This document shows, piece after piece, positions 53,531 to 64,000 of a stretch of 64,000 nt of DNA. The stretch lies in NCBI GenBank assembly GCA_028564925.1, contig CM053027.1, forward strand, positions 236,611,713 through 236,675,712, read 5' to 3'. This DNA comes from Lithobates sylvaticus (lineage: Eukaryota > Chordata > Amphibia > Anura > Ranidae). The notes beneath the pieces were generated by a model. That model was not told where the DNA came from. It searched no databases and was given only the letters and a program-made list of their open reading frames with translations. Numbering within the stretch: the first letter of the stretch is position 1; the number at the start of each line of letters is the position of its first letter. The position numbers and the translations under genes were made by a program.

Positions 53531-54750
53531 AATTTTAACTACCTCTTAAAAATGGAACAACGGTTACGCAATGGTCTAAAGGAGCTATCCCCGGGGGGCT
53601 GTTTAAAGTGGCTCCCCCCGTATAGTGTATCTTAGGTGGGGGCACAGCCCGCTCTACCCTGTTGGAAGTACTCACTAAAAGCTCCTAGCTGAAACCAATT
53701 GGGGACTGTGTTCGCTGAACTTGAGAGAGTACACACCAACTTGTGGAGACGAATGGTTCCGTACACACAGAAAACGCATGTGTCTGTATCGCAATGCACG
53801 ACCCGATATGAAGTGATATATTAAAATGACATGACCGCACCATAGCCCCTGCAACGTGGTCGCTCTTCACCTCCTGCTCTGTTTTTCTATTTTTTTTTTT
53901 GGGTGTACTCTCCCGGGTATCTGTTGTACCGTAGGTCCTCCTTATGCATGTTTGTTTCCAGATACCAACACCAAACATCTAGAAAGGCAGCGATGCCCCG
54001 GTTTGGATTACTGTACTCGTTTTTTTTTACTCTGAGTATGCCTCTTAAAGAGTAGTGTTTCCTAATTGACATAACTGTCTATGCTTACATGTTAAAGGAC
54101 GTGGATAATGAAAGTAGGTGAAACTGTCTCCCTTGTGACAGTCGGCAACCCTATTGTTTAGTCGGCTCCAACATAAGAGGTACCGTCAGCGACGAGGGGA
54201 TTTGCCGCAAAAAAATCACAATAGTGCCTTTAAATATTATTTTTTTCTTTTAGCAGCTATTATACCATACTGGAAACGTTACTTACGATATTTGTGCAAA
54301 GATGCAGAACATCTTCAAAATGTAAAGGTGGTTTATTAAGCTGCCAGCTAACTCTTATTAGGTTCACCTCCTCATAAGCAAGCTGTTGGCAAGTAGCTGG
54401 CTAAGTATAGTACTTGGAGACCTGTCTTTTTAAATTGGGTCCCTTTCATACTCACTAAAGCGCATAGAACGGAGCCACTATATAGACTTTAGAGAAAAAG
54501 ACACCTCACTTACAGATCTCGAATATGGACATGTAAAATTGGATATAAGGTTTCCCAAGCTGAATTTTGTCCCGACTTCGTATTTTTCTTTCTTTTTGTG
54601 TTTTTGTTCCCTTTTTTCCTGGCCTTCCCTCCCTCGGATGTTGAAACCAGTTATACCCAATACCTCGCAGGCTATACCTCCACAATAACCCATCTGTAGC
54701 TGTAATAGCTACTCTGAGTCCACCCGTACTTCCGGGCTGAACGACAGCTT
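53531..54750 (+). other. LINE 5' UTR, no coding region
   Basis: Mixed sequence with several short homopolymers (T-runs near 53885-53900 and 54019-54029). The frames here are short and without domains, as expected for a leader. Confidence 0.6.
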
Positions 54751-54754
54751 TCTC

Positions 54755-55235
54755 TCCTACAGGACGGGCAGGGCCTAGCCCGAGAGGGAGGCAAGGCCGC
54801 CCCGGGCCCTCTTAGACCACACAACCCATTTAAGGGGAAAGAGGAAGAGGGTAGGGCACCAGGGCAGTGGGGACCCCCCACTCAGCGCTACCCCTCGAGA
54901 ACAGAGTACCCCCTAAGAGGACCCTAACCCAGAACACCCCCACTTAAACATCAAATAGAACTGAACAAAGGGACTAAGACCAACCCATAGAGAGGTAGTG
55001 GTAGTGGTAGTGGTACCTCTGCCCAGACCCCTGCACTTGCTTTTCCTTAGACTCCCCCTCACAGGACGGGCAGGGCCCAACCGGTGAGGGAAGTATACTG
55101 GACACCACAAGCCACCCAAGGGGAAACCTAAAGAAGATAAGGCACAAGGGCCGTGGGGACCCTCCATCTAGCCCCACCCCCCGGCAACAGAATACCTAGG
55201 AAGAGGACCCTAACCCAGGAATAATCCCATTTTAA
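54755..55235 (+). repeat. two-copy tandem duplication in the LINE 5' UTR, ~300-bp period
   Basis: ACAGGACGGGCAGGGCC, then AAGGGGAAA, then GTGGGGACCC, then AGAGGACCCTAACCCAG recur in the same order at about 54758-54930 and 55061-55220. The two copies are diverged. This resembles the repeated promoter monomers known in some L1 5' UTRs. Confidence 0.75.
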
Positions 55236-55359
55236 CACTAAAAGATCAAACACAAGAAAAGGGTCCTGGACGGGCAAACAGGGGTGAAGAAAGGAAATAG
55301 GGGATTCCTAACAAAAAGCAAAACTGGGGAGGAGAATAAGAGGCATAAAAAAGGGCATC

Positions 55360-56364
55360 ATGAGCAAAGACGTATCCAAATCGTCAAAAAAGGGAGCCTC
55401 TAAAGGCACCAAAGGAGAAGCAAGCACGATTAAACATTATCTCAGACAAGGAGCCAGTCCAAAAACCACAGGGACCGCATCTCAGGCGGGGGTCAGTTTG
55501 GAGAGAAGTGTAGGGGCAGAAGGGGTTAACAACCATTCAAGAGCAGACTACACTACAGAAAGCGAGATCGACATGAGTCGGACCGAGGATCATCAGGCAG
55601 GAACACATGTCCCCACTAAAACGGAAATGGAGGCTATGCTATTGCGCCTAGAAAACGCCATTAAACTAGAAATTAATACCCTCAGAGAGGACATGGGTCA
55701 TTTACTAACCAGGGTAGAGACGGTTGAAACCAGAGCAGATAATACCGATCAGGAAATTTCTCATCTAAAAACCCTATTGAAAAAATCCCAACTAAACCAG
55801 AGAGACACCGCCTACAAAATTGAAGAACAAGAAAATAGGGACAGAAGGCAAAATCTGAGACTACGCGGGGTCCCAGAACAAAGAGGGGAAGACCTCGAGA
55901 AAATTTTTTTTTCTATTTTGGGCCCTATTAGTGGCAAAAATCAGGATCAGTTCCCTGAAATTGAAAGGACCCATCGAGTGGGGAGACCTGAGAGGTCGGG
56001 CCCAGATAGACCGCGAGACATAATTATTAGATTTCTCCACTTCAAAGAGAAAGAGGACATCTGGGTAAAAATCAGGGGCAACACACCATTGAGGTACGAA
56101 GACACAGACATTCAGGTATATGCCGACCTATCGGCCCGTACCCTGGAGAGAAGAAGATTCCAAAAACCCCTATTAGAAATTCTCAGGAAAGAAAACATCA
56201 AGTACAATTGGGGCTTCCCACCGTGCCTAATAGGCCTAAAAGAGGGGCTAGCGGCTAAGCTGAGATTCCCGGAGGAGCTTCAGGGTTTCTGTGCTAAGCT
56301 GGGAATACCAGTCCCAGAGTTACCCGGCTGGAAAGAAAAAGAGGGCTTAGATGATCTCACTTAA
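55360..56364 (+). CDS. L1-type ORF1 protein, 334 aa, intact
   Basis: RNA-binding chaperone that coats the LINE transcript in cytoplasmic particles. Residues 1-85 are Lys/Ser/Thr-rich and probably disordered. About 88-160 is a coiled coil with heptad pattern (MLLRLENAIKLEINTLRED), expected to form trimers. About 163-250 is an RRM-like domain starting QNLRLRGVPE and ending IIIRFLHFKEKEDIW. About 255-320 is the C-terminal domain (VYADLSARTLERRRFQKPLL). The ATG at 55360 follows an A/G-rich leader and is the first long in-frame start. The length is normal for L1-type ORF1. No break is visible, unlike ORF2. Confidence 0.92.
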   Translation: MSKDVSKSSKKGASKGTKGEASTIKHYLRQGASPKTTGTASQAGVSLERSVGAEGVNNHSRADYTTESEIDMSRTEDHQAGTHVPTKTEMEAMLLRLENAIKLEINTLREDMGHLLTRVETVETRADNTDQEISHLKTLLKKSQLNQRDTAYKIEEQENRDRRQNLRLRGVPEQRGEDLEKIFFSILGPISGKNQDQFPEIERTHRVGRPERSGPDRPRDIIIRFLHFKEKEDIWVKIRGNTPLRYEDTDIQVYADLSARTLERRRFQKPLLEILRKENIKYNWGFPPCLIGLKEGLAAKLRFPEELQGFCAKLGIPVPELPGWKEKEGLDDLT

Positions 56365-56589
56365 AATGGTGGCAGAAAAGGGGGGGGCGTGTGTAAAAAA
56401 GTCTACCAGTAAGCCCCAAAAGACTCGGCCTAATCTCCACTATTTTTCGGAGTATTCCGAGAAGTGGTGGAGAAGAAAGAGGGGACAGACAAGGGGAGAA
56501 AAGGGGGGGCTGGGATCGAGCTCCACCTCACCACGAATCTAGTGCCCAAGGGTGCCGCATGAAGACGACACCCATGGACCTAGAGACCC

Positions 56590-56730
56590 ACGTTGGGGTC
56601 AGAGAGGGGATGGAAGGGGGAGGGGGGAAGGGGGAAGGGGGGAGGGATGGGGGGTAGGAGGGTATGGTAAGGAGAGGGAGAAGGGGGAAGTAGAAAGGGG
56701 AGGGAGGGATGGGTTAGGGAGGGGGCCCCC
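56590..56730 (+). other. G-rich inter-ORF segment with G-quadruplex potential
   Basis: More than a dozen runs of three or more G in about 140 bp between ORF1 and ORF2 (for example GGGGGAGGGGGGAAGGGGG). It could form G-quadruplexes on the sense RNA. G-rich segments are known in L1 3' UTRs; one between the ORFs is less usual. Confidence 0.7.
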
Positions 56731-56832
56731 CTCCGCTACTGACAGGGCATCGGTTCTTAAACAACTTAATTACCAAACCAGAACAAAGGGAAAACTCTCT
56801 ATTAAAAACCGTAAAAACACCCTAACAGAGAA

Positions 56833-57379
56833 ATGAAGACCGAAATCAAGCTTCTTACCTATAATGTTAAGGGAATGAACTCCCCCATTAAGCGATATAG
56901 GGTCCTGGAGGAGATCAGGAGATATGGGGCGGGAATAGTCTTTCTACAGGAGACCCACCTGACGCATGTCTCCAATACCAGACTATTCTCACCCGCATAT
57001 CCTATGTGGTACTACGGAGACACTGTAACAAACAGGGCAAGAGGGGTGGCCATTGGGTTTGGCAGAGACATCAACTTTACATTGGAAGACAGGAAAACGG
57101 ACCCGGAGGGGAGGTTCCTCTTTTTAAGGGGATCCCTCAGCGGGACAGAAATCACTTTAGCCAATATATACGCCCCCAACACAAGACCCATCAGATACTT
57201 AGAATCAATCTTATCAAAGCTAAGGGCCTTTAAAAAGGGTTATTTGATACTCATGGGGGATCTAAATTTCGTAATGGACCCACCCTGTGATAGTACGTCT
57301 GTTGTGCAGGGGACAGGGACCGCCCAACTCAAGAGACTAAAAAAAAGGCTCTCTGGAGAACAACTGGTGGATATATGGA
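56833..57379 (+). pseudogene. LINE ORF2, N-terminal endonuclease part
   Basis: Start of the L1-type ORF2: apurinic endonuclease that nicks target DNA for target-primed reverse transcription. Catalytic motifs by family analogy: Asn11 in LTYNVKGMN, Glu40 in LQETHL, Tyr113 in NIYAPN, Asp143 and Asn145 in MGDLNF. The domain is cut after DIW by the MITE at 57380. Removing the MITE and one copy of TATATGGA joins this frame in phase to 59589. The first 57 bases of the MITE add a short spurious tail before a stop near 57438. Confidence 0.92.
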
Positions 57380-57741
57380 CAGGGCCGGTGCTACCACTAG
57401 GCGAAGTAGGCAGCCGCCTAGGGCGCACTACCACCTAGGGCGCAACCACTGCCTCTGTCCTGTTTGACCTCAGCTCTCCTATCCTGATCGATTGCCCCAT
57501 TCAAGAGAACAAATCCGTTGTGTGCCGCCACCAGTCCCCCATGTGCCCTGCTGAGCGCCCCGCTGCACTGTCACATCTCCTCAAACAGGTCAGGTATAAC
57601 TCACAGCGCCGCTCCGGGACTCCTTTGCTCCAGCCTGTCCCCCTGGAGCGGCTCTGTGTGTGTGTGTGCAGCGGAGGGGCGGGGCTCGGCAGAGATAGGA
57701 GCATTGAGAGGTGCAGCATCTGTCAGCTGACCTCCCGCTCG

Positions 57742-57870
57742 GCGGAGACATCATGGAGCGGGTGGATGGCGCTGGGCTGGCCCCGGCGGGGACATAATGG
57801 AGCGCGTGGATGGCGCTGGCCTGGCCCCGGCGGGGAAATCATGGAGCGGGTGGATGGCGCTGGAGTGGAA
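57742..57870. repeat. 44-bp tandem repeat, 3 copies
   Basis: ATGGAGCGGGTGGATGGCGC recurs at 57753, 57797 and 57841, with GGCCCCGGCGGGGA between. Confidence 0.88.
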
Positions 57871-58009
57871 TCGGACTCCTAAACAATTCTGCACACCCAG
57901 TGCTGAGGCGAGGCCCTGATGATGGTCGATGAAGCAAGAAAGAGCAGAGGTAAGGAGGAGGATGGATCCTCCCCGATCATTGAGCTGTATGAAAGGGGTT
58001 TGTGTGTGA

Positions 58010-59480
58010 GTAGTGCAGGAAGTAGGTGTCAGTGTAGGGGTCAGTGTATGTGTCAGTGTAGGGGTCAGTGTAGGGGTCAGTGTAGGGGTCAGTGTATGTG
58101 TCAGTGTATGTGTCAGTGTAGGGGTCAGTGTATGTGTCAGTGTAGGTGTCAGTGTAGGTGTCAGTGTAGGTGTCAGTGCAGGGGTCAGTGTAGGGGTCAG
58201 TGTATGTGTCAGTGTATGTGTCAGTGCAGGTGCAAGTGTCAGTGTAGGGGTCAGTGCAGGTGTCAGTGCAGGGGTCAGTGTATGTGTCAGTGTATGTGTC
58301 AGTGTAGGGGTCAGTGTAGGGGTCAGTGTATGTGTCAGTGCAAGTGTCAGTGCAAGTGTCAGTGCAAGTGTCAGTGCAGGTGTCAGTGCAGGTGTCAGTG
58401 TAGGGGTCAGTGCAGGTGTCAGTGCAGGTGTCAGTGTAGGGGTCAGTGTATGTGTCAGTGTAGGGGTCAGTGTAGGGGTCAGTGTATGTGTCAGTGTAGG
58501 GGTCAGTGTAGGGGTCAGTGTATGTGTCAGTGCAGGTGTCAGTGTAGGGGTCAGTGTATGTGTCAGTGCAAGTGTCAGTGCAAGTGTCAGTGCAAGTGTC
58601 AGTGTAGGGGTCAGTGCAGGTGTCAGTGCAGGTGTCAGTGTAGGGGTCAGTGTATGTGTCAGTGTAGGAGTCAGTGTAGGGGTCAGTGTATGTGTCAGTG
58701 CAGGTGTCAGTGTAGGGGTCAGTGTATGTGTCAGTGTAGGGGTCAGTGTAGGGGTCAGTGTATGTGTCAGTGTAGGGGTCAGTGTAGGGGTCAGTGTATG
58801 TGTCAGTGCAAGTGTCAGTGCAAGTGTCAGTGTAGGGGTCAGTGCAGGTGTCAGTGCAGGTGTCAGTGTAGGGGTCAGTGTATGTGTCAGTGTATGTGTC
58901 AGTGCAGGTGTCAGTGCAGGTGTCAGTGCAGGTGTCTGTGCAGGTGTCTGTGCAGGTGTCCGTGCAGGTGTCAGTGTAGGGGTCAGTGCAGGTGTCAGTG
59001 TAGGGGTTAGTGTATGTGTCAGTGCAGGTGTCAGTGCAGGGGTCAGTGTAGGGGTCAGTGTATGTGTCAGTGTAGGGGTCAGTGTAGGGGTCAGTGTAGG
59101 GGTCAGTGCATGTGTAGGGGTCAGTTTATGGGCCAGTGTAGGGGTCAGTGTAGGGGGTCAGTGCAGGTGTCAGTGCAGGTGTCAGTGTAGGGGTCAGTGC
59201 AGGTGTCAGTGTAGGGGTCAGTGTATGTGTCAGTGTAGGGGTCAGTGTAGGGGTCAGTTTAGGGGTCAGTGTATGTGTCAGTGTAGGGGTTAGTGTAATG
59301 GTCAGTGTAGGTGCCAGGTAGGTCAGTGTAGGTGCCAGGTAGGTCAGTGTAATTATCAGGTAGGTCAGTGTAGGGGTCAGTATAATGTGAGTAGTGCAGG
59401 AAGTAGGAGTCAGGTGGATCGGTGCATGTGTCAGGGGGTCAGTGTAGGGGTCAGATAGGTCACATGTGTAGCAAGGGCAG
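58010..59480. repeat. 12-bp minisatellite, ~115 units
   Basis: Unit GTCAGTGTAGGG with variants GTCAGTGTATGT, GTCAGTGCAGGT and GTCAGTGCAAGT. As the period is a multiple of three, several frames stay open, giving artificial CQCRGQ and GVSVGV proteins. Near 59300-59400 the unit changes to about 20 bp (GTAGGTGCCAGGTAGGTCA). Confidence 0.95.
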
Positions 59481-59588
59481 GGTAAGGTTGAGTCAGGGGC
59501 GCAGCGGGGGGGGGGGGGGGGGGGGGGGGCGGCAAAATTAGGTTTCGCCTAGGGTGTCAAAGATCCTTGCACCAGCCCTGTATATGGA

Positions 59589-61121
59589 GGATCCAGCATC
59601 CCCAGAAAAGGGACTTCACGTTCTTCTCCCCAGTACACCAGACGTATTCTCGTCTGGACCACATCCTGGTTGAACACGGATTATTGGAGAGAATCACCAA
59701 ATCCAGCATAGAAATAATGTCCCTCTCAGACCACGCCCCAGTCACGATGAATTTAAGCATTCCAGAGTATAAACAACCCTCGAGCGGGTGGAAATTGAAT
59801 ACAGAACTATTATACGATAAAGACATAAGGGAGTCCATTCGAAAAGAACTCGAATGGTTTTTCCAAAATAATGACAATGGCGAAGTCTCAGAAGCAGTTA
59901 TCTGGGACGCACATAAGGCGTTCGTCAGGGGTATCTTTATAGCGAAGGCATCCTGGCAGAAAAAAGAGAGGATGAGACAGACACAGGAAGTGACGGCCGA
60001 GATCGCCAGACTTGAACAAAAACACAAGATAGGGGGGGCCCAGGCGCATGACACATACCTCGAGCTGGTGGAAAAAAGGGAGGAGTTAAAAGATTTGGCC
60101 GAACAAGAAGCTAGACAGGTATTTAACAAGATGGCAAAGGACCAGTACTTATGGGGAAATAAGCCGGGGAAATTTCTAGCCAGAAAACTCCAAAAGAAAA
60201 AAATCGAGAAATTTTATCGAGAAAATTCAAACCGGCAATGGGGAGACTAAACATGTATCTAGAGAAATAGCAGCAACATTTAGGCAGTATTACGAAGAAC
60301 TTTACTCGGTAGTCCCGGAGGGCGGTAACAAAGGGGGCGAAAACAGCACGAAAATAGACGATTTCCTGGGAAGGGCAGGGTTGGCATCCCTAAACATAGA
60401 AGACAGTGAAGCTCTGGAAAGACCGATCTCAGAGGACGAAATCCTCAGAGCCCTAAACAACTCCCCTTCAGGAAAGAGCCCGGGCCCCGACGGGTTTACC
60501 GTTCTATACTATAAAACCTTCAAGGAAATCCTAGTCCCAAGACTACAGCGCTATATGAATGGCCTGGGGACAGAATACGACATGAGCGAGGGGTCACTTC
60601 TGGCGACGATAACCGTCCTGCTCAAGGAGGGGAAGGATGGATCAGTGTGCTCAAGCTATAGACCCATTTCACTACTAAATTTCGATACAAAACTCTACGC
60701 CAAGATTTTGGCTGAGCGAATTAAGGGACACTTGTGCACGCTGATCCATCCGGACCAAGTGGGCTTCATCCCGGGCAGGGAGGGGAGAGATAATGGGATT
60801 CGGACACTACTTGCCATGCAGAGGATGAGGGATACGCGAACCCCCAGTCTACTGCTCTCAATTGATGCAGAAAAAGCATTTGACAGGGTAGACTGGGGGT
60901 TCATGTTTAAAACTTTACAAAGAATGGGATTTGGCCCCGGGATCATACAGAAAATTAAAGTCCTTTACGCGCATCCCAAAGCAAATATAAGAATTAACGG
61001 GATAGTCTCGTCTATGTTCGAGATGCATAACGGGACCAGGCAGGGATGTCCGCTATCCCCTCTCCTCTTCGTCTTGTCTCTGGAACCCCTGCTGTCCACA
61101 ATCCGTGGTAGTCGGGAGTAG
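59589..61121 (+). pseudogene. LINE ORF2, endonuclease end and reverse transcriptase
   Basis: Continues ORF2 after the MITE: the endonuclease end with MSLSDHAPVTM, a Lys/Glu-rich linker, then (after a one-base shift in an A-run near 60200) the reverse transcriptase: GKSPGPDGFTVLYYK, SYRPISLLNFDTKL, HPDQVGFIPGREGRDN, LLSIDAEKAFDRV and NGTRQGCPLSPLLF. A second frameshift near 61120 comes just before the catalytic FADD. The DAEKAFDRV pattern and overall order fit the L1 clade, Tx1-like branch. Inactive as it stands. Confidence 0.9.
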
Positions 61122-62862
61122 AGGGATGCAGAGTCGGCAGGGAGGAACATAAACTCGCTGCGTTCGCAGATGACGTCCTTTTCTATGTCGGGTCACCGCA
61201 GAAGTCAATCCCCAACCTCCTAAAAATCCTAGCTAAGTACGGCGAACTAACAAATTTTAGAATTAATAGCACGAAAACCTTTATTTTAAATATTAACCTC
61301 AATAATATCGAAAAACGGAATATACAGAAAGAGGTGAGTTTCGCCTGGAAAAAACAGATAAAATATCTGGGCATTGAGTTGGCCAATAATCCACGGAAAA
61401 TGTATAAAATAAACTTTATTCCACTGCTTGAGGAAATAAAAAAAAATGCCAAGAATACAACGGAAGAGCCCTATCATGGATAGGTAGGGTCAATACGGTA
61501 AAGATGATGATACTGCCGATCATCACGTATAAACTCCAAATGCTTCCACTCCCTCTCCCAAAACAGTATCTTGGAAAATTAAGAGCATTGGTCATGAACT
61601 TTGTATGGAAGCATAAAAAACACAGAATTTCCCTTCAAATCTTAAAGCAAGATAAGAACTTAGGCGGCCTAGCAGTCCCGGACATCGAGGGATACTATCA
61701 CGCTATAGCACTACTTAGAATACCAGAATGGGTTAAAACACATAATGTTAAAAGATGGGTTGGGTTGGAGGAGGCACTTAGCGAAGTAAAATTGGGGAAG
61801 ATTGTATGGAACCCCCCAAAATGTAGACCACTGGGTGAAAAAACGCACACAATTACACGGAACACACTCAAAATTTGGGATAAGACATATAAAATATTTA
61901 ATAAAGCATATAATTCACCATTAATTACACTTAAGGAAAACCCCTTTTTCCCTCCAGGGAAAAAAGGGGTAAGCGGAGATTGGATTAAAAAGGATAGCAC
62001 ATGTATAGGGGAAATTATTAGTAATGGGAAAGTATTGGCACTGCAGGAGTTACAGACTAAAGGTGAGTTGTTTTCCATAGACGTATGGCGGTATCTCCAG
62101 ATAAGTCATTTCATTAGCTCGCTTCCAGTGCCGTTAAGGGACATCAACGACCTGATGAAGCTAGAAAAAATTTTTACGGCAGAGAACTCCAAAAAAAGAA
62201 TCTCGAAAATTTACAAACTTCTCTTGGAGCAGGAAAGACCGGAGATACCCCCATACCTTAGGAAATGGGAGAGGGAACTGGGTTCACATTTAGATTCAGA
62301 CACAGCTAGGAAAATATTAAAATTAGCCCACGGTTCAGCCGCCGACTCTAAGACCGCTGAAATGAACTTTAAGCTCATGGCCAGGTGGTATAGGACCCCG
62401 GATAAGCTAAGCAAATACCAGAGGGATACATCAGCCAAGTGCTGGAGGGGTTGCGAGGAGAGAGGGACCATGGGTCACCTTTGGTGGGACTGCCACAAAA
62501 TAAAAAAATACTGGGAGACCATCCTAAAATATATAAAAGAGATTACCACTGTGGAGGTGAAAAGGGACCCTTGGGTTGTTCTCATGCACGCAACCATGCA
62601 GGGAATCAGCCAATATACAAGCTCTCTGGTCCCCCATCTTCTCAACGCAGCAAAGGGGGCGATTCCGAGATGCTGGATGGACCGGGAATGCCCTCCTTTG
62701 TGGCTTTGGGTGGATGAGGTAGAATCCGCATATACAATGGAGTGCGTGATAAATTGCAGGGGGGGGGGGGGGGGTAGGGAAGCAACGAAAGAGAAGTGGG
62801 AAGGTTGGAGAAAATTTAAAAAATCATGGAGCTACTCGGAGGTCCTGAGGACCCATCCATAG
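61122..62862 (+). pseudogene. LINE ORF2, FADD motif and C-terminal region
   Basis: FADDVLFYVG (61163 onward) is the reverse transcriptase active site. The frame changes again near 61470, after which a 452-codon open frame (61504-62862) gives the thumb and C-terminal part (ITYKLQMLPLPLPKQY, NLGGLAVPDIEGYYHA) and the cysteine motif CWRGCEERGTMGHLWWDC, spaced as in L1 ORF2. The protein ends near a G-run and the stop at 62862. Confidence 0.9.
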
Positions 62863-63350
62863 ATGCCCAAGGGGATGAAGTTTTAACAGCAAGTACCCGC
62901 AACAAAAAAAAAAAAAAAGAGCCGTATATCAGTAGCGGAGGGGGGGGGGGAGGACGAGGGGAATATCATATTAGCAGGGGGAAAACAATAAATAATAATA
63001 TAAAATAAATAAATAAATAAATAAACAAGTTAGAGGGAGTTTGTAAGAGAAAGCTTCTCTCGGGAGGCTGGAAAACAAAAAGGGGAAAAAGGGCCTAATC
63101 TATATACTGACCATGGGGCAGATTGGTAATGACCCGGCCCACCACCCTTACTGCTTTGACTTTTGTATCCCAACGATGTAAAACTTAAATGGAATAAACC
63201 CCTCGGGAAAAAAAAAAAGGGGGAAGACAAGAAATTCAAAAGTATCCACAAATGATGTTAAGACAAAAAGGGGACGGAGATGTGGGCCGAGCTGACATTA
63301 CCCCTTACTGATCTATCTGAATGTGGAGAAAAATAAATAAATAAATAAAT
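62863..63350 (+). other. LINE 3' UTR and (AAAT)n tail
   Basis: A- and G-rich with homopolymer runs, an internal (AAAT)n near 63000-63025, ATGGAATAAAC near 63190 as a possible polyadenylation signal, and the terminal (AAAT)n at 63329-63350 directly before the target duplication. Minus-strand frames here are by-products. Confidence 0.8.
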
Positions 63351-63364
63351 AAAGTACATGGAAG

Positions 63365-63655
63365 AATAATGTCATAACTGCCTACTTGTTGATTGGCCAT
63401 TTGTTGCCCATATTATGTCAGGATTGCTCTTTTCATGTCCACATATTGTCAAGAGAGCTTATTTTTCATATTGTCATCTTTGGCCATTTGTCTGCATACT
63501 GTCACAATGAGGGTCATTTACTATAGCGCCGTGGCGCTAATAAGTGCTAATTACAGCGAATTAGCGCTAAAATGGTATTCACTATAGCGCTGGTGAAAAA
63601 ATACTCCCAAAATCTAATTTACTATAGCTCCCTGAAAAAAGTAGCACCCAAACCC
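63365..63655. other. anonymous DNA, no gene
   Basis: ATATTGTCA and GGCCATTTGT recur a few times near 63390-63500, then TTTACTATAGCGC and TTTACTATAGCTCC near 63517-63632 suggest an old repeat. Confidence 0.45.
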
Positions 63656-63658
63656 TAA

Positions 63659-64000
63659 TGCCGCATACACATGATCGGACTTTCTGGCAGACTTGGTCCG
63701 GCGGACCGGAATCCGTCGGAAAATTTGATCGTGTGTGGGCTCCAGCTGACTTTTTCTTCCCAAAAGTCAGACGGACCTAGAGATACAACATGCTTCAAAT
63801 CTGTCCGACGGACCCGGCTTTCTAGCGTACAAACCGTTTGTCTGTGTGCTAGTCCGGCGGACCAAAAATGACGCATGATCTGAAGCAAGTACAGGATGGA
63901 AGTGCTCGGTCTGGTAAAACTAGCATTCGTATTGAAGCTAGCACATTCCTCACGCTGCTAATTCTGTGATCTTTTAATATAGTGCATTCTTTTCTTCTTT
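63659..64000. mobile_element. PIF/Harbinger-like MITE, 5' part (runs out of window)
   Basis: Starts TGCCGCATACACATGATCGG after TAA (63656-63658). The end resembles the 3' end of the MITE at 30391-30792, TGCCCCATACACACGG in complement. Contains paired TCCGGCGGACC and GTCCGACGGACC motifs. The other end lies beyond the window. Confidence 0.7.

Larger units (their letters stand above)
57380..59580. mobile_element. hAT MITE in LINE ORF2, 2.2 kb, swollen by a minisatellite
   Basis: Starts CAGGGCCGGTGC and ends GCACCAGCCCTG, flanked by a perfect TATATGGA (57372-57379 and 59581-59588). GTAGGCAGCCGCCTAGGGCG at one end and TTTCGCCTAGGGTG at the other extend the inverted repeat. The interior carries a 44-bp repeat, a 12-bp minisatellite of about 1.4 kb and a G-run. 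No real coding region. Confidence 0.93.
53048..63350 (+). mobile_element. full-length L1/Tx1-type LINE with nested MITE
   Basis: Flanked by a perfect 14-bp duplication AAAGTACATGGAAG (53034-53047 and 63351-63364). Plan: CpG-rich 5' UTR of 2.3 kb, ORF1 (55360-56364), ORF2 (56833-62862, interrupted), 3' UTR, and an (AAAT)n tail ending at 63350. Removing the 2.2-kb MITE at 57380-59580 leaves about 8.1 kb. Both ends being present shows that this copy inserted without 5' truncation, which is uncommon for LINEs. Three ORF2 frameshifts make it inactive now. Confidence 0.93.

Noticed and set aside
56551-56836. 94-aa Gly/Arg-rich frame between LINE ORF1 and ORF2
   Set aside because: It is the translation of the G-rich segment; no similar ORF is known in L1-type elements.
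57919-59293. Two long overlapping frames coding for Cys/Gln-rich and Val/Ser-rich repeat proteins
   Set aside because: Both are translations of one 12-bp minisatellite in different phases. The repeat period being a multiple of three keeps frames open. No start context or domain.

Overview
This window looks like intergenic DNA from a large, transposon-rich vertebrate genome, most probably a frog and perhaps a ranid. That assignment rests on the mix of families: BED-finger hAT DNA transposons with many non-autonomous relatives, PIF/Harbinger-like and Tc1 elements, CR1 LINEs, an L1/Tx1-type LINE, Penelope-like elements (PLEs) and DIRS/Gypsy remnants. I found no convincing host gene, rRNA or tRNA. 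Almost every long reading frame belongs to a mobile element or is a by-product of a minisatellite.

Layout. 1-5001 is the 3' part of a young hAT element (copy A) with an open transposase frame. 5002-8978 is mostly anonymous DNA with a small hAT MITE (7579-7946) and hairpin repeats. 8979-26760 is a four-layer nest. An antisense CR1 LINE is split by hAT copy C (9048-25724, 8-bp target duplication matching at 7 of 8 bases). Copy C is split by hAT copy B (10087-20027, perfect duplication GTCCTCTT), and also carries a fold-back hAT MITE (24409-25079, perfect duplication CTACAGTC). Copy B has an intact 1075-aa transposase, a 3.5-kb tandem array in its leader and further arrays in its 3' region. Copies A and B differ at only one base that I noticed across about 2.9 kb of coding sequence, so the family moved very recently.

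26760-46290 is a patchwork of half of a Tc1 element, two Harbinger-like MITEs, a DIRS fossil, a 1.7-kb palindromic PLE-type insertion with a 15-bp duplication, hammerhead-ribozyme-like motifs, a CR1 LINE broken up by a PLE with a GIY-YIG domain and by a dispersed repeat, a Gypsy-like fossil, and a Tc1 transposase relic. 46295-49952 is another nest: a hAT MITE (perfect duplication GTTGTCTC) holds a polyA-tailed retroposon and a non-autonomous relative of the big hAT family (perfect duplication CCCTGCAT), whose core is a fold-back about 1.6 kb long.

50630-53033 holds a minisatellite, a fold-back element and older remnants. 53048-63350 is a full-length L1/Tx1-type LINE with a 14-bp duplication: CpG-rich 5' UTR, intact ORF1, and an ORF2 broken by three frameshifts and by a 2.2-kb hAT MITE (perfect duplication TATATGGA). 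The window ends in a Harbinger-like MITE.

How the parts work together: copy B encodes all that a hAT element is expected to need, and the elements with related ends (copy C and 47420-49874) are plausible substrates. The LINE, CR1, Tc1, PLE, DIRS and Gypsy pieces look inactive.
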